From Gigantopelta aegis (taxonomy: Eukaryota; Mollusca; Gastropoda; Neomphalida; Peltospiridae), in the NCBI RefSeq assembly GCF_016097555.1, contig NC_054712.1:48713818-48777817 (forward strand): a stretch of 64,000 nucleotides of DNA, in the 5' to 3' direction. Made by a program: the position numbers and the translations under genes. Shown here piece by piece: positions 1 to 11,990 of this stretch (the stretch's first letter is position 1; the number at the start of each line of letters is the position of its first letter). The notes under the pieces are model-generated. The model was not told where the DNA came from. It worked only from the letters and a program-made list of their open reading frames with translations, and ran no database searches.

Positions 1-177
1 GGGTCCCTGTTTCAAATAATGAGGCCTCACTTCAGACTTGCCATCGTCGCCACGTTCAAAGAACGAATTACGGAATTTCTGGAATGCATTTGTGATTTCT
101 TTCTTGAGCTCCTCTTTACAAGATTCCGTCACACCCCGGCGTGTGGCGGCAGCATCACGCTGCGATTTCTTAATCAT
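1..177 (-). CDS. Internal exon of the LOTUS-domain gene, continuing off the left edge
   Basis: The minus strand reads 59 codons without a stop, from the acceptor at 178-179 (TTTGTAG before ATGATTAAG) to the window edge. The upstream LOTUS exon ends in phase 0 and this exon opens in phase 0, so the two join cleanly across a 1,083-nt intron (178-1260). The product is charged and helical (Lys/Glu/Arg-rich, including CKEELKKEITNAFQKF), with no motif I can name. It is 3' of the LOTUS exon in transcription order, so the protein continues well beyond the LOTUS part. A link to large NO VEIN-like or sacsin-like proteins is only a guess. Confidence 0.6.
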   Translation of the reverse strand, partial: MIKKSQRDAAATRRGVTESCKEELKKEITNAFQKFRNSFFERGDDGKSEVRPHYLKQGP

Positions 178-1260
178 CTACAAATATTAACAAAATAAAT
201 CATCAAACATAGGAAACGGTCCAGACCCAAAATGCAGGCACAGTGCACCTAACTAACCAAAATTTCAATTAATAAAAATTTAAAAATAACAGTAGTTTAT
301 GACTCGAATGTTTTTAATCCAAGTTATGCAATACTGTTGCATGTGCATATTCAACTGCAAGTTATCAATCATCATGTTTTTGACGTGCACAACTAATTAA
401 AATGGCCAGTATTTTGTTATCTTGAATCAAATGTAAACTTTTTGTATGTACTGTGATCAACCGAACTTCATCAGTTTTGTTAAACAAGATTAAAAGTATT
501 TTATCTTGGAGTAATACTAGAGAGACGGACAAGACCATGTGTAAATTAAAATACCCGTGTTACAAGTAAGAGCTTTTGGCTGTGCAATTGGTAAACATAA
601 CTGAATAAATCATAATAGAATAATAGTGAAAGTTCCGGTCGCACATTTCATTTCAATTTATTTTCGTGCTTATATGCAATTAAGGTTCAAGCACGCTGTT
701 CTGGGCACACACCTCAGCTAACTGGGTTGTCTGTCCAGGAGGGTGGGTTAGTGGTTAGTGAGAGAGAAGAGGGTGTAGTGGCCTTACACCTACCCATTGA
801 GCCCTTAAGAACTCGCTCTGGGATGGAGCCGGTACCGGGCTGTGAACCATATACCTACCAGCCTGTAGGCCGATGACGTAACCACTGCACCACCGAGGCC
901 AGTTGCACAATACGACTTGAAGCAATTTATTTAGGTGCAAACATCAAATTATGGTCGCCGCATTTGCAACTGAATAGTCGCTAGTTCGAGTCCTGCACTG
1001 AAACTGATAGTTACTGTAAAACCAATCAAACACTATTCTTTAAAGCCACTAACTCTAGTAATTAGCCAGAGTAAAATAGTTTTGGCTTTTACAGCTTTTT
1101 ACTGTTAATTTACTCAGCACTAATATAAATACAATGTTATTATTAATTTTACTTGGATATACGGGCACAACTGTACCCCTCAGAAATTAAAGTCATCATA
1201 ACTTGATGCTTTTTAATTCATATATTGATACTTAAAATTAATTTTAAGAGATGAGCTCAC
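178..1260 (-). other. Intron of the LOTUS gene containing a SINE
   Basis: The intron is bounded by a GTGAGC donor (1260-1259) and a TTTGTAG acceptor (179-178), read on the minus strand. It is AT-rich and holds a tRNA-headed SINE at about 649-906. I see no other coding sequence in it. Confidence 0.6.
649..906 (-). mobile_element. tRNA-headed SINE, family A, near full length
   Basis: On the minus strand the element opens with GGTGGTGCAGTGGTTA (box A-like) and GGTTCACAGCC (box B-like). A body follows that contains GGGCTCAATGGGTAGGTG and CTGGACAGACA. The same body recurs at 26555-26795, 53716-53926 and 54912-55088, and as a fragment at 20625-20692. The 61-codon open frame inside it is not a gene. 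Confidence 0.75.
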
Positions 1261-3666
1261 ATGAACCGACAACGGCAGACTCCTGATCCTGACGCCCAGT
1301 TCATACGCACTGTCGACTGCGTACTGCTCCACCATATACTGCATAACATCCTCCAGGTCCAGCCGCTCCATCCACTTCTGTTTGACATCCATGTACTTGC
1401 GCAGGTGCTCCAGAATATCGATCGTGGTGATCTCCAGCACTTCGGCCTCCGCTGGAAACTTGAACAGGTCGTAAACAACGGGCAGCTTCTGTATTGGACC
1501 AAGTCGGAGCGATTTGAAATCGGAATCATCCTGGGCGAACTCTTTCATGCACTGCAAGAGTTCGTGCACCGAGCATATGCAGCGGCACTTCACGAAAGCG
1601 TGGACGTACAAGTTAACTTTGTTGAGCAGACGGACGTGCTCGTTGATACATTTGAGCTGGTCAATATGCCTCAGGTTGACGTTCAGCTCTCGGAGATTGT
1701 TTCGGGAAAAACGCTTCAGCAACAGCTGCTCAATCCTCTGTGGTGACACAAACTCTTCAGCATCGGACAAAATATCAATGCAGTCCTTCGCTATACTGTC
1801 GATCTGATCAAACGACAGATACTCCCCTCGGTTCAACACGTACGGTTTCACATTGACCTCCTTCTTGGCTGCCGGTCGAGGTACTTTTGCCGACTGATTT
1901 TCCGATTGATCTTCCTCGTTTTTGTTTGTTACTGCAGGAGGTGGGATTCCTTGAGCGGGTCTGCTGCCTGCAGGTTCTGATGGCTCTTTCTGGATGCTCA
2001 TTCCCCACTGTAGGATATCTTTCTGGACGATCATTCCCTGCTGTATAAGATCTTTCTGGACACTCATTCCTGGCTGTATAAGATCTTTCTGGACACTCAT
2101 TTCTGGCTGTATAAGATCTTTCTGGGTGCTCATTCCCAGAGGTGGCTGTACAAGACTGCTGCCAGCTGTAGCACGTGTCATAGATGATGGCGGAGCCACA
2201 GAATCTGCACCTCTTGTAGATGCTGGAGGTACCATTGTCTTGGATCCAAGAAAGACAAGTGGTTGACCCATGGGATTCAGTCCACGTAGCTGGGAATACG
2301 ATCCCATCATCAGTGGTGGAAAATGAAGATTCATTAAAGGTTGTGGCGGTAAAGCTATGGTTGGTCTCAATGGTACCCCACCTTGGATACCTGTTGATCC
2401 ACCACCTTGAGCTGCACCTGCTAATCCACCACCTTGAGCTGTACCTGCTAATCCACCAGCTCTATCTGCTGGTCCACCAACTCTATCTGCTGGTCCACCA
2501 AATCTATCCGCTGGTCCACCAAATCTATCCGCTGGTCCACCAAATCTATCCGCTGGTCCACCAAATCTATCTGCTGGTCCACCAACTCTATCCGCTGGTC
2601 CACCAACTCTATCCACTAGTCCACCATAGACATGTGTTGCTACATTAACTTCGGGCCTCATCTCATGTCTCATATCAGCATGCATGGTGTCTTCAGGATC
2701 CCTAGAACTGAGGCTCGAATCTCTAGACCCACGACTCTGAGCAGAAAGGTCTCTTTCCCTTGGACGACTTGGTGCTCTAGAGATGTTCGGGTAGTCATCT
2801 ATACTGTCAAGAGAGTCTGAAGATGATGACAGTGGAACGAAGCTTTGCTTTGTGGATTTACGATTCCTAAATGGATCACCAGCTGCCGTGGCAGCAGCAC
2901 CACCACCACCACCCCACTTGTCATTACCACCCACACCTTGACCCCACTGCAGTCCTGCAGAGGGTTTTGGGGCCGGTTTAGCTGCACCTTTAGAAGCAGA
3001 ACCAGTAGCCTGCTTCAGAACAATCATATCACCATCTTGCTTTATGACATCATTAAAAAAAGCAAAAACTTCGTCCATCTTATTTATTCCGTAATCGGAC
3101 ATCTTGGGATTGAGAAAGCGTTTGTTGTACACGTTCCATATCTTCTTCTTACTTATAGCACCACTTTCAGCTTTCAGAAGTTTAACAAGGTTATTCTTCA
3201 GCTGTTTCAGTTTGTCAACTTGTCTCTGGGTTCGACTGGACTGCCAGTCATTCAAGCCTTTTTTGGGGGATATATTCTTTGGAACGGACGACGTCATCGA
3301 TGGTGGAGGCATAGATGCTGATGGTTTATTTTGCAGAAGAGATGTAAGTTTTTCTGATATGGCCGATTCCATATCAGAATCTTCACTTTCGTCACTGATG
3401 GAAGATACAACAATATATTCGGGAGATCCTGGGACCAGATATGTTTTACCATCTCTCTCTTCCTCGACAAATAAGTCTGAAAATTCATCGAACATTTGTA
3501 ACATCTTCTTAATCCCATAATCCCTAGAGGAAACAGGTTTGTGCAGTTTCTGGGAAGCTATCTCCCACACCCGCTGTTTCAGTATTCCATGAGGATTTTC
3601 TTTTAAAATGTTTTCAAATACATTACGTAGTTTTCTCCTATTAGCTTCTATCTCTCGCCGACTCAT
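1261..3666 (-). CDS. Large first coding exon of a protein with two LOTUS/OST-HTH domains
   Basis: This exon gives 802 codons, with ATG at 3666-3664 (MSRREIEANRRK). A longer reading to 3672 would need a TTG start. The exon begins at 3701 after the acceptor TTATTTACAG and ends in a GTGAGC donor at 1260. Two OST-HTH/LOTUS winged-helix domains are visible at about residues 8-80 and 150-222. Each has the family pattern of an N-terminal helix, then DYGI(K/N)KM and a phenylalanine-rich strand (SSRDYGIKKMLQMF; MSDYGINKMDEVFAFF). LOTUS domains occur in germline RNA regulators (TDRD5/7, Oskar, MARF1) and bind RNA structures or Vasa helicase. The middle is low complexity, with two coding tandem repeats (about residues 347-409 and 509-559). 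A conserved-looking helical module follows at about 608-802 and I do not recognise it. Whole-protein identity is unresolved; a NO VEIN/HATPase-type protein is one possibility. Confidence 0.85.
1990..2140 (-). repeat. In-frame 33-36-bp coding repeat (QKDLIQPGMSV)
   Basis: About four to five copies of an 11-12 residue unit (Q-K-D-L-I-Q-P-x-M-S-V) lie inside the LOTUS exon, at about residues 509-559. The unit lengths keep the frame open. Confidence 0.75.
2440..2625 (-). repeat. In-frame 21-bp coding minisatellite (GGPADRF/V)
   Basis: Nine near-identical copies of a 21-bp unit encode G-G-P-A-D-R followed by F, V or A, at about residues 347-409 of the LOTUS protein. Position 7 varies, while GGPADR is nearly invariant. 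The region is Gly/Pro/Arg-rich and is probably disordered. Confidence 0.85.
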
Positions 3667-4419
3667 TTTCAATTTCTCTTCTTTCTACACACAAGTAGGT
3701 CCTGTAAATAACAAAAGAAAAACATGTTTGTTTAGAAAAACATGCAAATAATTCTCATCAGTTTAGTTACTGTACCTATTAAAATTTTAAAATAACTGTT
3801 TTCACTAAGTTATAAAAAATAATCCATGTTACTGAGATATTACAATAATTAACAGCATTATTTATTTACTTAGGAATGGGAACTCTTCACCCACCCACCC
3901 ACCCCTCAAAAAAACAAAAAAACAAAAGAAACAAAAACCTTTATTAGCATAAAGTGTACATGTATTACAGTTTAAGGCTTAACCCTCCCCCCCCCCCCCC
4001 CTCCCAACACACCAAATTAGTAATTTTTCAATTTGGGTACTTTGTTAAATTTATTTATTTCATAATACTGTGTTTCTAAATTTTTTACATTTTGTTTTTT
4101 GCAATTTATGTCATATTTTATAAATTAAATTAATAATTTACACATTTAAAATTTAGCAATTTGTAAATAGTGACACGCAACCTTTAAAACTAATAAAAGA
4201 ATGGTTACCGTTTTGCATATTATGCTTGCACTGTACTACTATTAGTATTTGAGTAAATCTTTGGGTTCCAGTGTAAAAAAAAAAAAAAAGGGCGGCAAAA
4301 CGATGAACTTTAGTTTTTCCAATGTTTACACTTTATAACTTTAATAAAGTGATATCGGTAGGTATATTGATGTCATGGATTGGTTAAAGATTACTGTTAG
4401 TGAAATAATGCATGTGATA
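3667..4419. other. 5' UTR end and upstream intron/intergenic DNA of the LOTUS gene
   Basis: 3667-3701 is the 5' UTR part of the LOTUS exon, preceded on the minus strand by an acceptor, so at least one upstream non-coding exon exists and was not located. The rest is AT-rich, with a homopolymeric C tract at about 3985-4002 and an A tract near 4275. No coding signal was seen. Confidence 0.5.
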
Positions 4420-5996
4420 CAGGGTTGAAAATTACCGGTTGCCCGGTCGCGACCTTTATTGGGTAAGGGCGACTAAGAATTTTACAAAGGTAGTCCGTTG
4501 GGCGATCATCGATTTTAGGGTCTGGCAAGCATGGTTCCAGTTAAAAAATGAAACGCACTAAAACTGAACCGAATTGTGACAAAACACACTGCGTCTGTGC
4601 TGGTGCGAAATACATGTCTGACAGCCGAAGACATAATTATAGACCATGCTCTATATTTTGACAGCGCCCGACTCAGCTTCTGTGGTTTTGGGCCAGGTCG
4701 TTCTAAAAATAAAGCTCAAAAGGTATTGAAGACACTGCATGTATTTTTAAAATTTGGAGGTCGTCGGCTTATTGGAATGGACTGGATACGTCATAATTAT
4801 CCAGTATGGCTGCTATTTGATAATTGTTATTTAATGTTATGGTAAAAAAAAGAGAATCATTTTTAATTAGCTTATATTATTATGTGACAAAATCAAAATC
4901 TGTCTTGTATGTAGTTCGAACTCACACTAGCGTGAACGCATGCACACCTATAAAAAAAAAAGAAGAAGAATTTTCCATTAATACAGGGCTTATTCCAAAG
5001 GCCAGTTAATTGATTGTCGTTGTCGGTATCGTGCACCACACACACACTATTACATTTTACTAAGGCAGAAAATATTAATTTTAGGCCATTGTCCGTTTGC
5101 GTCAAAAGGGAACCGATGAATTGGCATGTAATTTCACAATGAGTAACGATAAAAGTCATATAAAAAGATATTAATTTATTCAATGTTAAACCCATACCGT
5201 CTCAAATTAAGTTAAAATATATATTTATAAATTACCATCAAACTGCATAGATTAAATTTTCTTTTCTGATTAGGTTTAAATCAATTGATGGAACATCCAA
5301 GGTAATCTGGACGACAAAACCGTAATACATGATCAGGGCCATATTTCTGCACAATGCAGTCGAATGGGTAGCCTATTTGGCAAAATAGTGAACGATTCCA
5401 TGGACCTCTGTCTAGTGTCTCGTCTTTAGGAGGACAGTCACTCCTAAGGAAATCCTTTACTTGAGATTTTACCCCTCTTGCATCGCTACAAAGAAGACTG
5501 CCATTCCCAGACTAGTTTAATTACTGAAGCACACGCAGTTCTACATTTAGTCTCTTTGCATTGCATTATTTTTTTTACTTCAGAGACAATTCAAGTCATG
5601 CTGTATACCTTGGCTGTTCTAACATTTTGTCTTCACCTCTGTGTTAAAAATGAGATTTAATATGTATAATTTAATGGTACTATGTAAAGTAACATTTTTA
5701 TTTTTACTGGATTTCTTTCTTTTTTATTTGCATTGGTATGGGTTTAAAACTCAACATGTTTTTATATGAATTCTAACTTTATTCATTATGAAGTTAAACG
5801 CCAATTCATCAGTATTCCTTTGTACGGTGAGCATATGGTTATTATTAAAATAACACATTCTAGTTTTGATTTTGGCTCTTCAGTTAAATTTCAATGTGAT
5901 AATTGGAGGGCTAGTTGAAATCGAGAAGGGCCAGTAAGATTTGTCTTCAACTGGCCCTGCTGGCGACCATGGTTTTCATGTTAGTTTTCAACCCTG
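4420..5996. mobile_element. DNA transposon (1.58 kb) with CAGGGTTGAAAA inverted termini and a 6-bp target duplication
   Basis: The left end CAGGGTTGAAAATTACC and the right end (inverse complement CAGGGTTGAAAACTAACA) are inverted repeats. GTGATA directly abuts both ends (4414-4419 and 5997-6002), as expected of a target-site duplication. The subterminal DNA holds GGTCGCGACC-like and GGTCGCCA-like motifs and GGCCAGT repeats. The interior is AT-rich with only short open frames, so it looks non-autonomous. The 6-bp duplication does not fit the classic hAT (8 bp) or Tc1 (TA) rule, and the superfamily is unassigned. Confidence 0.7.
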
Positions 5997-8657
5997 GTGA
6001 TAGCATCGAAAGAAGTGACTTGTAGATGGTTTTTTGGTTTTGAATGATTGTAGGACGTAGCGTTGATGATTTTTTTGTTTTAACCACTTGCCATCGGGAT
6101 TGCACAAAGTAACGTTTATTGGCCCGAATCCAAAAAACAGTGGCACCGTATTCTAGAACCCCTGACATACAGATACCTTTTATGTATTGGTTAGCACTGG
6201 TTAACGATCTTAATAGATCTGTTTGTAAACAGCACACTTCAAACATGGTGCTTGCATGTAGAACACTTTATTCCGGAAATACCTGAACAACCAAACTAAA
6301 GGTCTCACAATAAACATCTTCACTAGCAGGTCTCGTGCAACAATTAAAAGTCAATACATAACAATAACCATTGCATTTTAGACAATAATGCATACTAAGA
6401 GGAAGGAGTGATTTACAAAACATAAACCAATTGAATTACCAACCAAGACCATTCAAAAAGTGTAGTGTATATGTACCTTATTTACAGCTTAACTTATTGA
6501 ACATTTGCCTATCACCAAAATGAAATTTCAGGAAGATTTTTCAGTCACATAATCTCTCTAAACCAGATACTATCTAAAACCGGACTTGTTACGTGGACCC
6601 ATGGGCATCCAGTTTAGAGTTGTTTTATCATATTGGTCGTTGATGTTAAAAGTGTATACATATATATAGCTAGACAATGACCATATACTCAGTTAGGATC
6701 TGGAATTTTGGGCTTTTCACTAGTCCGAAACTGGACCTCGAAAATTAAATAACAGTTTTGGATGAAAGCCTCAGAAGTATGCAATGTAATTAATCTGATG
6801 CCATGTCGAATACTCTACACCTTAGCGCCTATCATGACATCGTTTAGTCCGGAGGGACATAGAAAGTGTTCTTCTTTCTACATCCTGATCTTGTTCCATA
6901 CCCTATATATAGCCTGTATTCAACCATGTTTCAATCAAAATAGTGTAACAAATGCACACACAAACCACAAATATATAACCTACCATACTTACAAAATCCC
7001 GATTTAAGTACTTACATCATTATTAACAAAACAAATCTTCAATTACAACCTTAAAAATATCCCCGCCATTTTAAATTTGCTAAGAAGAGGGAAGCAACTT
7101 GCTGTGCAATTTAAGAAAAGTATTGACTTAATGTGCCCCATGTAATAGCCATTGTTAGATTACATCACATCTTTCCAACCTTCTTGAAGAGTATATTTCA
7201 TAAAAAAAAGCAAAATGGCAGCCAACAAACAATGGCATGCTTTTTGTTCTTGGAGATCTCACCGAAGTTGATATCGTTAGGCGACATCGTTACAATATAG
7301 TATGTGGAATCTGTATCAGAGTAATAGTTTTTTCACCATTTGCGTCCCTTTAACATGTGAATACAATCTAACTGTAAATTGTAATTAAAGGTAAGGGAGT
7401 AATTTATTGTAGTTGTTAACAATGTGGTTAAGACTCTGATCTTCCATGAATGCGGAATATCATTCCATCTCTATGTACTAACCATCATACAATAAATCCA
7501 TTCTTCAAATCCCCATCATGAAAATTTATTAACTTGTACACAAGCAGAGCCTTTTGTTTTAAAGAGCTGTAGTACTTACAAGTATGGTATGTAGATCTCA
7601 TTTGTGAAATAATTAAATTTAAAAATCCAGAATCCTTAGAATTAAGTACACATTTCTAGTATTATTTTACCTAAAGCAAAATACTATGGCAAAATATCAA
7701 CCTGACTATATATAAAGATATATGAGGTTTCTAGGAATTACACTTTATCAATGACAATGTCATTTAAGTTCCTGGAAATGAGGTGGATTCAAAAGTAGAT
7801 ATTACAGGGTTTTAAAACGTGGTTTTTTTTCAAAATGTTATTAACGAAACCAAATTTCCAGTACATGTGGTTCACATCTAATTTTAATGTTTAACGGCAA
7901 AGCTAAACAATAATACTTTTTAACATAAGAATTGTAATGTTGAGGCTCACAATAGACTGTAGTCAAAGTGAAAGTACAAATCAAATGCGTACCCAAAAGT
8001 AAAAATAAAACCAGGTCATGTAAGTAAAACTCTGACGAAACATTCGGTGAAATCGAAATGGATAGATTTCGTTTCACATTTCGTCCAAGATTTCCTTATA
8101 AAGCAGCAATAATTCCTAATCAGCGTACAAATACAACGCACGTTTCTGGGAAATTTAGAATCTTTACAAATGAACCTCGATTAACTGAAATAAAACTAGC
8201 GAACTTTTCTATCCGCTGTGAAGCCAGCGAACAATAAGAGGTTATCGGATGTAATGTCTTTCCAGAATATAGTTCCCACTTTGAATAACTTTATTTTCTT
8301 TCTATATCAATAGTTTTATAGTTCTTTGCAATAAACAATTATTTCTTCCACAATACAGTGACGAGTAATATATTACACTTCTGAAATATGGTTATTAGTT
8401 TGGGTATTAATACGATATCCGGCTTCTCACCCCCTTACCTCTGCCATTTTGTTCGCTAGCTTTCTCGTTTTGTTCGCTGGGTTGAAATTGATAGATATAA
8501 ATATAAAACAATTACTGCAATATCAATTTGTCATCACTTTAAGTATTTTAAATAATTTTGCTTTAGAATTTGTTTATTGCATTGTTTAATACTTAGTATA
8601 ATATTGTTGTTTTTGTTAAATTAAATTGTATCTAATCATACTATTCTTTTTTCACAG
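5997..8657. other. AT-rich upstream or intergenic DNA without a supported gene
   Basis: A minus-strand ATG frame of 83 codons at 6246-5998 reaches the transposon boundary; without the element it would end within six codons. Motifs related to the ACCGGAC-type termini appear at about 6550-6740. A repeat shared with 14.5 kb lies at 7951-8122. The sequence around 8150-8480 has several TTCGCT(A/G)GC motifs and may include the promoter of the gene at 8.66 kb, but no promoter element is clear. Confidence 0.4.
7951..8122. repeat. Dispersed repeat, copy 1 (partner at 14488-14668)
   Basis: About 170 bp match 14488-14668 in direct orientation at over 90% by eye, including AACATTCGGTGAAATCGAAA and TTCGTCCAAGATTTCC. 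No coding meaning was recognised. It is probably part of an old mobile element. Confidence 0.75.
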
Positions 8658-8665
8658 CTACTAAT

Positions 8666-8811
8666 ATGTTCAGTCCCGCGGTTGCGAGGAAATTTGTGTT
8701 TTTTTCAGATGCCAGCCGATCTTTCTCGCGACTGATCCCCTCAGTTCGACGGATACAGAGGCCTACCCGGTTTACTGCTAGGAATCGACTTCAGCAGGCT
8801 CAGCCTTTCAG
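8666..8811 (+). CDS. Exon 1 (coding part) of an unidentified gene with a mitochondrial-presequence-like N-terminus
   Basis: The exon starts at 8658 after the acceptor TTTTTTCACAG and the ATG is at 8666. Its 48 codons are rich in Arg, Ser, Phe and Ala and nearly free of acidic residues (MFSPAVARKF, then SRLIPSVRRIQRPTRF), the composition of a mitochondrial targeting peptide. It ends in phase 2 at a weak donor (CAG|GTTACT). The next exon restores the frame in phase 2. The acceptor in front of the ATG implies a 5' non-coding exon that I could not place. I do not recognise the protein. Confidence 0.5.
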
Positions 8812-8894
8812 GTTACTTAGAAGCTATCTCTATCATATATGAAACTGAAATTGTATTTTTCATCAGGTATTGCATCAATGCATGGTATGACATA

Positions 8895-11826
8895 AATCCC
8901 TGTGTAACTAAATGATGTCACATCAATCACTATGTGTGGCCGATATCCTATTATAAGGTAGAGGTAGAAACTATATATCCAATATCATCACGAAAACCGG
9001 TTTATGGGCAGTAAGGGTGGGTATTGGGGTTGTATGGGTCCCGATTGTAATTAGTTGTCACCTATTTTCAGGCTCCATTTACAGACAGAACTAAATGAGG
9101 TGACATCAATCACTATGAATGGCTGATACCCTATTATAAGGTAGAGTTACGAACTATATAGCCAATATCATCACGAAAACAGGTTTAAGGGCAGTAAGGG
9201 TGGGTATTGGGGTTGTATGGGTCCCAATTATAATTAGTTGTCGCCTATTTTCAGGCTCTATTTACAGACAGAACTAAATTATGTGACAACAATCACTGTG
9301 CATGGCTGATACCCTATTATAGGGTAGAGTTAGGAACTATATAGCTAATATCATCACGAAAACCGGTTTAAGGGCAGTAAGGGTGGGTATTGGGCTTGTA
9401 TGGGTCCCGATTGTAATTAGTCGTTGCCTATTTTCAGGCTCCATTTACAGACAGAACTAAATGATGTGACATCAGTCACTATGTGTGGCTGATACCCTAT
9501 TATAGGGTAGAGTTAGGAACTATATAGCCAATATCATCACGAAAACCGGTTTAAGGGCAGTAAGGGTGGGTATTGGGGTTGTATGGGTCCCGATTATAAT
9601 TAGTCGTTGCCTATTTTCAGGCTCCATTTACAGACAGAACTAAATGATGTGACATCAGTCACTATGTGTGGCTGATACCCTACTATAAGGTAGAGTTAGG
9701 AACTATATAGCCAATATCATCACGAAAACCGGTTTAAGGGCAGTAAGGGTGGGTATTGGGGTTGTATAGGTCCCAATTATAATTAGTTGTCGCCTATTTT
9801 CAGGCTCTATTTACAGACAGAACTAAATTATGTGACATCAATCACTGTGCATGGCTGATACCCTATTATAGGGTAGAGTTAGGAACTATATAGCCAATAT
9901 CATCACGAAAACCGGTTTAAGGGCAGTAAGGGTGGGTATTGGGGTTGTATGGGTCCCGATTGTAATTAGTCGTCGCCTATTTTCAGGCTCCATTTACAGA
10001 CAGAACTAAATCATGTGACATCAGTCACTATGTGTGGCTGATACCCTATTACAGGGTAGAGTTAGGAACTATATAGCCAATATCATCACGAAAACCGGTT
10101 TAAGGGCAGTAAGGGTGGGTATTGGTGTTGTATGGGTCCCCATTACAATTAATCGTTGCCTATTTTCAGGCTCCATTTACAGACAGAACTAAATGATGTG
10201 ACATGAGTCACTATGTGTGGCCAATACCCTATTATAAGGTAGAGTTAGAAACTATATAGCCAATATCATCACGAAAACAGGTTTACCGGCAGTAAGGGTG
10301 GGTATTGTGGTTGTATGGGTCCCGATTATAATTAGTCGTCGCCTATTTTCAGGCTTTATTTACAGACAGAACTAAATGATGTGACATCAGTCACTATGTG
10401 TGGCTGATACCCTATTGTAGGGTAGAGTTAGGAACTATATAGCCAATATCATCACGAAAACAGGTTTAAGGGCAGTAAGGGTGGGTATTGGGTTGTATGG
10501 GTCCCGATTGTAATTAGTCGTCGCCTATTTTCAGGCTCCATTTACAGACAGAACTAAATGATGTGACATCAGTCACTATGTGTGGCCAATACCCTATTAT
10601 ATGGTAGATTTAGGAACTATATAGCCAATATCATCACGAAAACCGGTTTAAGGGCAGTAAGGGTGGGTATGGGTCCCCATTACAATTAATCGTTGCCTAT
10701 TTTCAGATTCCATTTACAGACAGAACTAAATGATGTGACATGAGTCACTATGTGTGGCCAATACCCTATTATAAGGTAGAGTTAGGAACTATATAGCCAA
10801 TATCATCACGAAAACCGGTTTAAGGGCAGTAAGGGTGGGTATTGGGGTTGTATGGGCCCTGATTATAATTAGTCGTTGCCTATTTTCAGGCTCCATTTAC
10901 AGACAGAACTAAATGATGTGACATGAGTCACTATGTGTGGCTGATACCCTATTATAGGGTAGAGTTAGGAACTATATAGCCAATATCATCACGAAAACTG
11001 GTTTAAGGGCAGTAAGGGTGGGTATTGGGTTGTATGGGTCCCGATTGTAATTAGTCGTCGCCAATTTTCAGGCTCCATTTACAGACAGAACTAAATGATG
11101 TGACATCAGTCACTATGTGTGGCCAATACCCTATTATAAGGTAGATTTAGGAACTATATAGCCAATATCATCACGAAAACCGGTTTAAGGGCAGTAAGGG
11201 TGGGTATTGGGGTTGTATGGGTCCCGATTGTAATTAGTCGTTGCCTATTTTCAGGCTCCATTTACAGACAGAACTAAATGATGTGACATCAGTCACTATG
11301 TGTGGCTGATACCCTACTATAAGGTAGACTTAGGAACTATATAGCCAATATCATCACGAAAATCGGTTTAAGGGCAGTAAGGGTGGGTATTGGGGTTGTA
11401 TGGGTCCCCATTACAATTAGTCGTCACCTATTTTCAGGCTCCATTTACAGACAGAACTAAATGAGGTGACATCAGTCACTATGTCTGGCTGATACCCTAT
11501 TATAATGAGTTAGGAACTATATAGGCAATATCATCACGAAAACAGGTTTAAGGGCAGTAAGGGTGGGTATTGGGGTTGTATGGGTCCCGATTATAATTAG
11601 TCGTTGCCTATTTTCAGGCTCCATTTACAGACAGAACTAAATGATGTGACATCAGTCACTATGTCTGGCTGATACCCTATTATAAGGTAGAGTTAGGAAC
11701 TATATAGCCAATATCATCACGAAAATCGCTTTAAGGGCAGTAAGGGTGGGTATTGGGGTTGTATGGGTCCCGATTATAATTAGTCGTTGCCTATTTTCAG
11801 GCTCCATTTACAGACAGAACTAAATA
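8895..11826 (+). repeat. Satellite-like array, 16 copies of a 182-184-bp unit, in intron 1
   Basis: The unit runs from one CAGACAGAACTAAAT to the next. It contains GAACTATATAGCCAATATC, GAAAACCGGTTTAAGGGCAG and TATTTTCAGGCTCCATTTAC. Spacing is steady at 182-184 bp except where short deletions occur (units near 10640 and 11500). The array fills nearly all of the 3.1-kb intron between the exons ending at 8811 and starting at 11912. Each unit carries a pyrimidine-rich stretch followed by TTTTCAGG, which resembles a 3' splice site on the coding strand. Confidence 0.9.
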
Positions 11827-11911
11827 AAAATTTGTCACTGACGACCTTCAGGTTCCATTTACAGACAGAATAAAATGATTTGCCCTGTGTATAAACTTAA
11901 TTTTTATATAG

Positions 11912-11990
11912 GTATCTGGAGAGTGATTGGCCTGAACTAGTCCAGTTTGCTGGACCTGTCTGTTCTTCAGATGTGGATGTACCCAAAAAA
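11912..11990 (+). CDS. Exon 2 of the unidentified gene
   Basis: The exon follows the acceptor TTTTTATATAG and precedes a strong donor (AAAAAA|GTATGT). The first base completes an Arg codon split by intron 1, and 26 codons follow (YLESDWPELVQFAGP, then CSSDVDVPKK), ending in phase 0. The open frame, flanking splice signals and phase agreement on both sides make this a credible exon. Confidence 0.5.

Noticed and set aside
755..940. Small minus-strand open frame and tRNA-like boxes
   Set aside because: It is a SINE head and body, not a tRNA gene or protein gene; the same holds for the other SINE heads.
1261..1746. 161-codon plus-strand frame antisense to the LOTUS exon
   Set aside because: A shadow frame; the minus strand has clear domains and splice sites.
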